Assembly (NCBI RefSeq): GCF_026586795.1
Contig: NZ_JAPFGY010000010.1
Location: forward strand, 39,217 to 103,216
Length of the DNA: 64,000 nt
Source: Erythrobacter sp. WG
GTDB lineage: Bacteria > Pseudomonadota > Alphaproteobacteria > Sphingomonadales > Sphingomonadaceae
Reading direction: 5' to 3'
Under the pieces are notes generated by a model, which saw only the letters and a program-made list of their open reading frames with translations, made no database searches and had not been told where the DNA came from. A program made the position numbers and the translations under genes. Within the stretch, counting starts at the first letter, position 1; each line of letters starts with the position of its first letter. This document shows, piece after piece, positions 57,013 through 64,000 of the stretch.

Positions 57013-57792
57013 GTGGAGGGGGTAGCAAACGGGATTCGCTGGTCGGCACAGGGACGCCCGCACGAGGATCAGGCGAGCGTGCTGTTCATCCACGGCGCGG
57101 GCGCCAACCGGGCGGCGTGGTGGCAGCAATTCGCCGCCTTCGCGCCAGCACACCACGTGATCGCCTACGACCTGCCCGGCTTCGGCGAATCCGATGCCGC
57201 CGATCCAGCCCGACTTCCCGAGCAGATGATCGAGGCCGCCGTGGCGGTGCTCGCCGCTGCCGGCGCGACGCGCGCCAAGGTCGTGTGCCAGTCGCTCGGC
57301 GGATGGACCGGGGTGCGCCTCGCCCTCGCCAGGCCCGATCTCGTCGAAAGCCTTGTCTTGTGCTGCACGCTCGCCGGGATCGCCCACCCGCCCGGCCTCC
57401 AATCCTTCGCGCAGGCGCGCGTTCGCATGGGCCAGCGCGGGCCCGCTGCGCTCGCGCTGACGGAGGGGTTCATCGCCGCCGCGCCGCTGATGACCTCGCT
57501 CTACAGCCAGCTTGGTGCCTACAATCCTCCCGCCGATCCCGCGCTGGCCGAGAAGCTGTTCGGGCCTGACGCGCTTGTACCGCTTGACCAGCTCGCCGCG
57601 ATCGCGGCGCCGGTCCTGATCATCGCTGGCGAGCACGATCCGATCTGGCCGCCCGCGGCGCTTGCCGGGCTGCTGCCGCATTTTGCCGACGGGCGGATGA
57701 CGGTGCTCCCTGGCGCGGGGCATTCGCCCTATTTCGAGGAGCCTGCCAGCTTCAATGCGCTGATTGCCGAGTTCCTGGGCCTGACGATCTGA
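57013..57792 (+). CDS. Alpha/beta hydrolase
   Basis: 259 residues. The nucleophile elbow is CQSLGGWTG, the oxyanion loop FIHGAGANRAAW, the acid lies in GEHDPIWPP and the histidine in GAGHSPYFEEP, a complete triad. Substrate unknown; family members include esterases, lactonases and haloperoxidase-like enzymes. The start is GTG at 57013 with GGGAGGATTG ahead. The gene stands alone between glnA and a convergent secreted-protein gene. Confidence 0.88.
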   Translation: MEGVANGIRWSAQGRPHEDQASVLFIHGAGANRAAWWQQFAAFAPAHHVIAYDLPGFGESDAADPARLPEQMIEAAVAVLAAAGATRAKVVCQSLGGWTGVRLALARPDLVESLVLCCTLAGIAHPPGLQSFAQARVRMGQRGPAALALTEGFIAAAPLMTSLYSQLGAYNPPADPALAEKLFGPDALVPLDQLAAIAAPVLIIAGEHDPIWPPAALAGLLPHFADGRMTVLPGAGHSPYFEEPASFNALIAEFLGLTI

Positions 57793-57804
57793 GCCGCAGC
57801 GCGG

Positions 57805-59061
57805 CTATTCGCACAGCCCAGCCGCGCGCTCCGCCAGTCCCTTGAGACCGCGGCACTTGGGCTTGCGCGGCGCGGGCGGCGGCGCGGCGGCGCCGCGCGC
57901 CTCGCGCATCTCGCCCGCGTCCATATCGCCCATGTCCATCCCCGGCAGCACCGTGGTCGCCGAGCGGAACCGGACGCGGGCGATCCATTCGAGGTTCCAG
58001 GGTTTCTTCGCATCGGCGGGGCGCGGCGGATAGGCGAAGTCGACCTGCGGTCCGTAGGCCTGAAGGTTCACCATCATGGCATCGCCCGCCGCCTTGACGA
58101 CTTCGGCGGGGATCGCGCATTCGCGCTGCTCGGGCGGCATCACCGTCCCCGCCTCGACGAGGCGGCGGACGCCGGCCGGGGAGATCCAGTCCCACAGCGG
58201 CCCGCCGAAGGCCTGCTGCTGCGAGGACGCCCACCACACCATCTCGACCGGCCGTCCTCCGCGCTCGTCCTTCGCGCCCATCGCCCAGGCATAGTATCCG
58301 GTCGCGCGGTCGAGACCGCCCCAAGCAAGGTTGTAGCCCCCCGCGCGGGTCGCCCGCGTGGTGGCGGCGAGCGGCGGCATGAAGTCCTCGGCGAGATTGA
58401 AGCTGATCTCCTTGGAATAGTTCGACGCGATCCGGTGCGCGCCGAGCAGCGAGGCGGCCGACGGCACCTGGCGGGTCTCCCGTCCACTCGGCCAGGAGGT
58501 GTAGGTCCGGCTGTTGGTGTCGGTAATCCGCCAGTCGTCGGGCAGGTCGATGGGATTCATGTAGAGGCCGGGCGGCACCTGGCCTTTGGCGAGCTTGGCA
58601 AAGTCGATCACCACCGGCTGGCCCGGCGCCGCGCGCTCGCCGCAGCCCCAGTAGAGGAGGAGCCGCCCGCTGGGCTGCTCGAAGCTTCCCTCCATCGGTG
58701 TGCCTGGCTGGCGCAGAAGCGGGAGGAGGCGCACCGAGGTGCCGAGACCTGCGCCCTGCGGCATGAAATGGTCGGCCTGCGCCTGTCCCGCGGTCAGGGG
58801 TGCGGCGGGCGCCGTGCTCGCCCCGTGATGGAGATTGAGCGTGCGGATCGGCTTGGGCGCGCCGCCCTGCATCATGCTCATCATCGCGCCCATGCCCCCG
58901 CCGCCTGCGCCCATCGCGCCGAAGCCGCTCATGGTCGCTGCATCCATCGCATAACGAAGCGGCGCCCTGCCCGAGGATTGCGAGGACGCGGTGCCGGCCA
59001 CGAACAGGCTGCCTGCCGCGAGCGCGCCGACCGAGATCGCCGCCAGAAGAGATGTGCGCAT
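57805..59061 (-). CDS. Large secreted protein of unknown function
   Basis: 418 residues. A signal peptide (RTSLLAAISVGALAAGSLFVAGTASSQ) leads to a Gly/Met-rich patch (residues ~40-65) and a long body with LLLYWGCGERAAPGQPVVIDF, RTYTSWPSGRETRQVPSAASL and VEMVWWASSQQQAFGGPLWDW. A second Met/Asp patch (GMDMGDMDAGEMRE) might bind metal. One end cysteine pair (PKCRGL...AGLCE) could form a disulfide. I have seen the LYWGCGE type in sphingomonad genomes without function. Start ATG 59061 has a purine-rich site; the frame is open much further upstream but antisense to the next gene. Confidence 0.72.
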   Translation of the reverse strand: MRTSLLAAISVGALAAGSLFVAGTASSQSSGRAPLRYAMDAATMSGFGAMGAGGGGMGAMMSMMQGGAPKPIRTLNLHHGASTAPAAPLTAGQAQADHFMPQGAGLGTSVRLLPLLRQPGTPMEGSFEQPSGRLLLYWGCGERAAPGQPVVIDFAKLAKGQVPPGLYMNPIDLPDDWRITDTNSRTYTSWPSGRETRQVPSAASLLGAHRIASNYSKEISFNLAEDFMPPLAATTRATRAGGYNLAWGGLDRATGYYAWAMGAKDERGGRPVEMVWWASSQQQAFGGPLWDWISPAGVRRLVEAGTVMPPEQRECAIPAEVVKAAGDAMMVNLQAYGPQVDFAYPPRPADAKKPWNLEWIARVRFRSATTVLPGMDMGDMDAGEMREARGAAAPPPAPRKPKCRGLKGLAERAAGLCE

Positions 59062-59215
59062 GATGTCCCCCCTTGCCTCCCCGCCCCCGCGAGGTCTCCG
59101 GGCGGCCAGCCATCGGACCGCCTTTCGCGGAGCCAGAATATCCTGTCGCGCCCCTTGCGCAAAGTCGTTTCGCCACCGCCCGACCCTGTGCTTGCGCGGA
59201 CGGACGGGCGCTGCC

Positions 59216-60187
59216 ATGACCGCAGGCATGATGTCATCGATAGCCCTAGTCGCCGGAGGTCTCGTGCTGCTCGCCATCGGCGGGGAACTGCTGGTGCGCG
59301 GCGCTGTGGGCATGGCGTCTCGGCTAGGCATCTCGCCTTTGCTGGCAGGCCTCACGATCGTCGGCTTCGGCACTTCGACGCCCGAGCTCGCAACCAGCGT
59401 GCAGGCCGCGCTCGCGGGTTCGCCGGGGATCGCGATCGGCAATGTCGTCGGCTCGAACATCGCCAACATCCTGTTCATCCTCGGGCTCTCGGCAGTGATC
59501 CTGCCGTTGTCGGTCAATCCGGCGTCGTTCCGAAGGGATTCGATCGCACTCGGGGGATCGGCGTTGCTGTGCACGGGGGCGGTCGTTTACGGCGTGCTCG
59601 GCGCCCTGACCGGCATCACGCTGATCGCCTGCCTCGTCGGGTACATCTGGTGGGCCTACAAATCGGAGAGCGCCGCGCCCTGCCCCGAAGGCGAGCGGCA
59701 CGAACACGAGGCGGCCGACGTGTCGGTTCCGCCCCAGGCCGGCCCGCTGGTGCTCGGCGCCATGATCGTGGCCGGGCTCACCGCTGCCATCTTCGGCGCC
59801 GGGTGGCTGGTCGAGGGTGCGGTGGTGCTGGCGAGCGCGGCGGGGGTTTCGGAAAGCGTCATCGGGCTCACCGTGGTGGCGGTCGGCACCAGCCTGCCCG
59901 AACTCATCGCCTGCATCGTCGCGGTGCTGCGCAAGCACGAGGACGTGGCACTGGGCAACGTTGTTGGCTCCAACATCTACAACCTGTGCGGGATCCTCGG
60001 CATCACCGCGCTGATCGAGCCGATCGCGGTGCCGGCCGAGATCGCGGGCTTCGATATCTGGGTCATGCTCGGCGTCACTGCGCTGCTGCTGGTGCAACTG
60101 CGCAGCGGATGGCGGCTGTCGCGCGTCGAAGGTGCCCTCTTGGTGGCGCTTTACGCGGCATACACCACGTTTCTCGTGCTTCGCTAA
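59216..60187 (+). CDS. Calcium/sodium antiporter (CaCA, YrbG-like)
   Basis: 323 residues, ten transmembrane helices in two homologous halves. Each half has the alpha-repeat: GFGTSTPELATSVQAAL with GNVVGSNIANILFILG, and AVGTSLPELIACIVAVL with GNVVGSNIYNLCGILG. The acidic PEL residues bind the cation. A His/Glu-rich cytoplasmic loop (GERHEHEAA) joins the halves. Start ATG 59216, or 59228, is not fixed by a ribosome site. Divergent from the secreted-protein gene. Confidence 0.93.
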   Translation: MTAGMMSSIALVAGGLVLLAIGGELLVRGAVGMASRLGISPLLAGLTIVGFGTSTPELATSVQAALAGSPGIAIGNVVGSNIANILFILGLSAVILPLSVNPASFRRDSIALGGSALLCTGAVVYGVLGALTGITLIACLVGYIWWAYKSESAAPCPEGERHEHEAADVSVPPQAGPLVLGAMIVAGLTAAIFGAGWLVEGAVVLASAAGVSESVIGLTVVAVGTSLPELIACIVAVLRKHEDVALGNVVGSNIYNLCGILGITALIEPIAVPAEIAGFDIWVMLGVTALLLVQLRSGWRLSRVEGALLVALYAAYTTFLVLR

Positions 60188-60378
60188 GCACCGTTTCGGC
60201 AACAACCTCAGCCCGCTCGGATGCTGACGCCACCGCAAGAATCTAACATGATGCAGGATTGCCACGCCCGGAAGTAAATGTTCTGTGCCTCTTGCCCTGT
60301 GATCGCTGCTGATTAGTGTGCGCAGCCTTACCGGATTTCCCCTTATGATTCCGGTTCGTAACAGGGTTGAGGTATATC

Positions 60379-63300
60379 ATGATCAAGAACGATCGCCGGC
60401 TGCGTCCGGCGCTTATGACGAGCGTGGCAATGCTGGGTGTGGCGCTGGGCTCGGGCGCGGCTCATGCCGAGACGAACGCTCCGGCGACGAACCCCCGGCT
60501 CGACATCACCGAGGTTGAAGATGTCCGTCACGGCATGACGGCGGCCGACTTCGCTGTCGCCGAGGAAGCGGTCCGCGCCCGCCAGACTGCGCTCTCGACC
60601 ACGCTCGAAACTTATGTTGGCGAGATCACGGTCGACCGGCCGCAGATCGTCATCGGTCAGCCGGGCACGCCGACCACCGCGCTCGACCCGGTCAACATCA
60701 ACGGCATCGGCCAGATGATCGTCGCCACCCCGAACCCGGCGGGCGGTGTCGGCCTTGGCCTGTGCACCGGGTCGCTGATCAACCCGCGCACCGTGCTGTT
60801 CGCCGCGCACTGCGTCAACACGCGCGCCGCCACCGCCTACGGCTCGGCGTCGGGCGGCGTGGCGATCGGCTTCGGCTTCAACAACTCGAACAACACGACG
60901 CAGCCCGGCCAGCCGGCCGGCACCTCGCCGCTGCTCAACTGGCTGTTCGGCTCCACCGCGCAGAACCGTGCGGCGTTCACCACGAGCACGGCGGAAAACT
61001 TCTACACCGTCAACGGGCTCGTCTATAACCCCCTGTCGCTCGAACCGGCGGCGCAAGGCTTCCTCTACGGCGACGTGGCAATCGCCTCGCTCGACACGCC
61101 GGCGCGCAACATTCCGACCTGGGCGCTGCTGCTGTCCGCGTTGACTCCGCCGACCAACTCCACGCCGGAAAACGGCACAGGCTATCACGTGGTCCTGAGC
61201 GGTTATGGGCGCAACGGCGTCGGCAACCTCGGGGACACGGGCGCGGTCGACTACCGCCGCCGCGTGGCCGAGAACTGGCTGGGCGCGCTGACCTCGTTCA
61301 ACACCCGCGACACGGTCCTGTTCGGCGGGTTCTCGGTCAATCGTCCGCAGAACCTCTACTGGGTCGACTTCGACGATCCGCGTCGCGGTACGGCCGCGGC
61401 CACGACCCTCGACTTTAACGTCTTCCGTGACAACCCGCTGCCGAGAGAAGGCACGACAGCAGGCGGCGACTCGGGCGGCCCGCTGATCCTCGACCGCACC
61501 TTCGACCGCCAGGTGGTGATCGGCGTGCTGTCGGGCGGCTCGCGCTTCTTCGGGACGCAGCCCTTCTCGAGCTACGGCACGGCGTCGTTCTACCAGCCGC
61601 TCTACCTCTACTGGGACTGGATCGCGGCCAACAACCCCTACCGCTACGTCGGCGCGGTTGCCGGGAACGGCAACTGGGAAGATCCGACCCGCTGGGTTTC
61701 GCTTCAGGATCCCAACTACTTCATCATCGGCCCCAACGGTCAGCTGGTGAACGGCACCCCGTCCTTGCGCGGCGAACAAAGCCTCGGCTCGTCGGGCCAG
61801 TTCGGCGAGATCTGTGTGCAGGGGACGATCACCGCGGCGATCGGCCCGAACCAGTGTCGCAACCTCGCGACCGGCCGCACCGTCAACACCACCGGCGGCG
61901 TCGGCGGTCGGAACGTCTCCACCGGCGACAGCGCCGGCATGGGCGATGACATCACCAACAACTTCGGCACCGACACCATCGACGGCACCGGAGCGGTGAT
62001 CGCGAATGGCACCCTCGGCGGCACCACGCTGACGGGTTCGGAAGAGACGTCGTTCAACACCGCCCTCACGTTGCCCGCACCGACCATCGCCAACGGCCTG
62101 CCGGGTGCGACCAACTTCGTGCCCAACAACACCGCCGGCAACCGGCTCCAGGGCATGCTGCCGCGCTACTTCGACGTGACGCTGGCCAACAGCGGCACGA
62201 CGACGCTCAGCAGCGCCGTGACCATCGACAAGCTGACGGTGCGCGGCCTTGCCGGCCTCACCATCGCCAGCAACGGCCAGCTGACCGCGCTCAACGACGT
62301 GACGCAGCTCGGCGGCATGATCAACGTCAACGGCCGCCTCAACTCGGTCAACGACATCTTCATCCTCTCCGGGATGCTGCAAGGCACGGGCACGATCACC
62401 GCGCCGTTCGTCAACAGCGTCGCGGGCACGATTGCACCGGGCACCAACGGGACGGTCGGTACGCTTTCGGTGGCCGGCAACCTCGTCCTCGCCTCGGGCA
62501 CGACCTACCTGCTCGACGTGGCGGGCGCCGATTCCGACCGGATCGCGGTGACCGGCCGCGCCAGCGTCGGGGGCCAAGTGGTCGTCGGCACCGGGATCGC
62601 CGGACAGGTCAACGGCCTTGGCCGCCAGTTCACCATCCTCACCGCCACCGGCGGGGTGACCGGCACCTTCGCCGCCCAGAGCCTCTCGCCGATCCTCAGC
62701 CAGCAGTTCACCTATCAGGCGAACGCGGTGCTGATGCAGATCCGCGCGGCGAGCTACGGCACGGTGATCGACGGCAACAATCCGGTGCAGCGGGCCTATG
62801 CGCAGCTGTTCGACCAGAACCGCTCCAACGCGGCGCTGGCCGGGCTCTACGCGCTCGACTTCGCCTCGGTCGACACCATCCGCGGCACCTTCAACGCGCT
62901 TGCGCCGGTGAACGAGCAGGCGGTGCTGTCGATCTCGGCGCAGAGCGTCAACTTCCTGCAGAACTTCAACGACGCCCGTCTGCGCGAAGCCGACCGGGAC
63001 CGGGCCGGCGGCAAGATCGCCATCACCGGCCGGCCGCTGGAGCTGGCGCAGATGAGCCTTTCGCCGATGGGCCAGCCGCTCGGCGGCGCGGTGATGGCGC
63101 TGCAGGACGGGGCCGAGAACACCGAGATGCGTGAAGCGAACCTGCCCGACAATATCGCGATCTTCCTGTCGGGCGGCTATGTCACCGGCAACGTTGGTGA
63201 GCTTCCGGGCTACAACCAGCGCCGCGACATGGAAGGCTTCTATATCGCCGGCGGCGTCGAGTACTATCCGGGCGAGCGCACCATGCTGGGCTTCTCGGGC

Positions 63301-63969
63301 TACTACAGCTCGCTCGATGCCGATACCCCGCTTGCACAGCGGACCGAAAGCTCGACCTATGCGGCCTCGATCTACGCGCGGCACCAGCTCGAGGGCGGCG
63401 TCAACTTCGATGGCCAGTTCAGCATCGGCAGCGTCGGCTTCGACACCCGCCGCACGGTGCAGTTCCTGGGCGCGACGCAGAACCTGCGCTCGTCGTCGGA
63501 CGACCTGCTGATCTCGGGTGCGCTCGGCCTGTCCTACGATATCGTGACCGGCATCGGCACGATCTCGCCGGGCATCGAGGGCCGCTACGCGAGCATCAAC
63601 CTCGAGACGATCAACGAAGATGGTGGCACGCTCGGCCTTGCGGTCGCGCGCCGGAACTTCAAGAGCACCCAGGCCCGCTTCGGCTTCGACTATGCGAAGC
63701 GCGGCGAGGTCCTGACGCTCAACGCCACCGCCAAGATGGTGTGGGAGTTCCAGAACGGCCCGAACGTGCTCGCCGCCAACTTCGCGCAAGGGATCGGCCC
63801 GTTCGCCAACTTCACGCTCCGCAGCCCCGATCAGGCGTGGGGCGAAGTGGGGGCGAGCGCGACCTTCGGAAAGGGTCCGTTCACCTTCACCGCAGGCTAC
63901 GACACCACCATCGGCCGCCAGTATGCCGATGCGCAGGTTGTGCGCGGGACGGCGACCTTCCGCTTCTGA
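60379..63969 (+). CDS. Serine-protease autotransporter
   Basis: 1196 residues. A signal peptide (RPALMTSVAMLGVALGSGAAHA) leads to a trypsin-like domain with the full triad: H144 in FAAHCVN, D232 in YGDVAIASL and S365 in GGDSGGPLIL. Residues ~430-880 form a repetitive beta-helix (LTIASNGQLTALNDVTQ, GTITAPFVNSVAGTIAPG). The last ~280 residues are an autotransporter barrel ending ATFRF with terminal Phe. It should be secreted through its own barrel (type Va). ATG 60379 has GAGG seven bases before it. Target unknown. A 1148-residue open frame on the opposite strand is a shadow. Confidence 0.92.
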   Translation: MIKNDRRLRPALMTSVAMLGVALGSGAAHAETNAPATNPRLDITEVEDVRHGMTAADFAVAEEAVRARQTALSTTLETYVGEITVDRPQIVIGQPGTPTTALDPVNINGIGQMIVATPNPAGGVGLGLCTGSLINPRTVLFAAHCVNTRAATAYGSASGGVAIGFGFNNSNNTTQPGQPAGTSPLLNWLFGSTAQNRAAFTTSTAENFYTVNGLVYNPLSLEPAAQGFLYGDVAIASLDTPARNIPTWALLLSALTPPTNSTPENGTGYHVVLSGYGRNGVGNLGDTGAVDYRRRVAENWLGALTSFNTRDTVLFGGFSVNRPQNLYWVDFDDPRRGTAAATTLDFNVFRDNPLPREGTTAGGDSGGPLILDRTFDRQVVIGVLSGGSRFFGTQPFSSYGTASFYQPLYLYWDWIAANNPYRYVGAVAGNGNWEDPTRWVSLQDPNYFIIGPNGQLVNGTPSLRGEQSLGSSGQFGEICVQGTITAAIGPNQCRNLATGRTVNTTGGVGGRNVSTGDSAGMGDDITNNFGTDTIDGTGAVIANGTLGGTTLTGSEETSFNTALTLPAPTIANGLPGATNFVPNNTAGNRLQGMLPRYFDVTLANSGTTTLSSAVTIDKLTVRGLAGLTIASNGQLTALNDVTQLGGMINVNGRLNSVNDIFILSGMLQGTGTITAPFVNSVAGTIAPGTNGTVGTLSVAGNLVLASGTTYLLDVAGADSDRIAVTGRASVGGQVVVGTGIAGQVNGLGRQFTILTATGGVTGTFAAQSLSPILSQQFTYQANAVLMQIRAASYGTVIDGNNPVQRAYAQLFDQNRSNAALAGLYALDFASVDTIRGTFNALAPVNEQAVLSISAQSVNFLQNFNDARLREADRDRAGGKIAITGRPLELAQMSLSPMGQPLGGAVMALQDGAENTEMREANLPDNIAIFLSGGYVTGNVGELPGYNQRRDMEGFYIAGGVEYYPGERTMLGFSGYYSSLDADTPLAQRTESSTYAASIYARHQLEGGVNFDGQFSIGSVGFDTRRTVQFLGATQNLRSSSDDLLISGALGLSYDIVTGIGTISPGIEGRYASINLETINEDGGTLGLAVARRNFKSTQARFGFDYAKRGEVLTLNATAKMVWEFQNGPNVLAANFAQGIGPFANFTLRSPDQAWGEVGASATFGKGPFTFTAGYDTTIGRQYADAQVVRGTATFRF

Positions 63970-64000
63970 TCGCCAGACAGCGGCACAAGAAAGGGGGGGG
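63970..64000. other. Window end with a G run
   Basis: Thirty-one bases after the autotransporter stop, ending in seven or eight consecutive G. Nothing can be assigned; the run may be real or a sequence-end artefact. Confidence 0.5.

Noticed and set aside
60343..63789. A 1148-codon open frame antisense to the autotransporter
   Set aside because: Its composition (Arg, Ala, Val, His, Gln, no signal or domain) is typical of the reverse complement of GC-rich coding DNA, and the plus strand has a complete protease-barrel protein with catalytic residues.

Overview
The window is about 64 kb of GC-rich bacterial chromosome. The gene content points to an alphaproteobacterium of the order Sphingomonadales, most likely the Erythrobacter/Porphyrobacter group. 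The evidence is a complete division and cell wall (dcw) cluster, an FtsZ with a long acidic linker, an alphaproteobacterial GlnB-GlnA pair, a CysI/DUF934/CysH sulfur operon, and short palindromic repeats of the kind scattered through sphingomonad genomes. I inferred the taxon from protein character only and made no database comparison. No phage, plasmid, CRISPR array or complete insertion sequence is visible.

Layout. 1-3.2 kb: the end of an EAL-PilZ protein, a parS site, queF and a membrane-anchored proline-rich protein. 3.2-10.8 kb (plus strand): a tightly packed sulfur block with sulfurtransferase, cystathionine beta-lyase, MscS channel, siroheme methyltransferase (cobA), DUF2849, a secreted protein, sulfite reductase (cysI), DUF934 and cysH. 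10.8-14 kb (minus): epimerase, proB and obgE. 14-17.8 kb (minus): a B12 uptake operon (btuB, membrane protein, B12-binding protein) behind a cobalamin riboswitch. 17.9-18.1 kb: tRNA-Ala(CGC) next to a 28-bp perfect hairpin. 18.2-23.5 kb (minus): lipoprotein, Bax-inhibitor-like protein, proC, YbjN and a TPR-SPOR protein. 23.6-42.8 kb (minus): the full dcw cluster in the order mraZ-rsmH-ftsL-ftsI-murE-murF-mraY-murD-ftsW-murG-murC-murB-ddl-ftsQ-ftsA-ftsZ, most genes overlapping by 1-4 bases. 43.2-46.3 kb (minus): cysK with two small envelope genes, DUF1905 and a 2Fe-2S ferredoxin. 46.3-50 kb: AlkA glycosylase, an SDR, pterin dehydratase, ccmAB and a GIY-YIG nuclease bracketed by inverted repeats. 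50.1-54.8 kb: map, a lipoprotein whose start codon overlaps a second parS, leucyl aminopeptidase, an SH3-like protein and argC. 55-56.9 kb: glnB-glnA behind a sigma-54-type promoter. 57-64 kb: alpha/beta hydrolase, a secreted protein, a Ca2+/cation antiporter and a 1196-residue serine-protease autotransporter.

How it fits together. Two perfect 16-bp parS sites 50.6 kb apart suggest an origin-proximal segment, with the division genes between them. A perfect DnaA box upstream of ftsZ fits replication-linked control of division. Sulfur assimilation is nearly complete locally, from APS reduction through sulfite reduction and siroheme synthesis to cysteine synthase.

The least ordinary features are not genes: (i) a matching array of four 11-bp repeats beside both parS sites; (ii) at least four families of palindromic repeats, some of which have become coding sequence in cysI and at the end of cobA; (iii) a GIY-YIG nuclease gene framed by inverted copies of one family, resembling the RAYT/REP arrangement; (iv) a B12 operon with a solitary small membrane protein and a leaderless B12-binding protein but no BtuCD.
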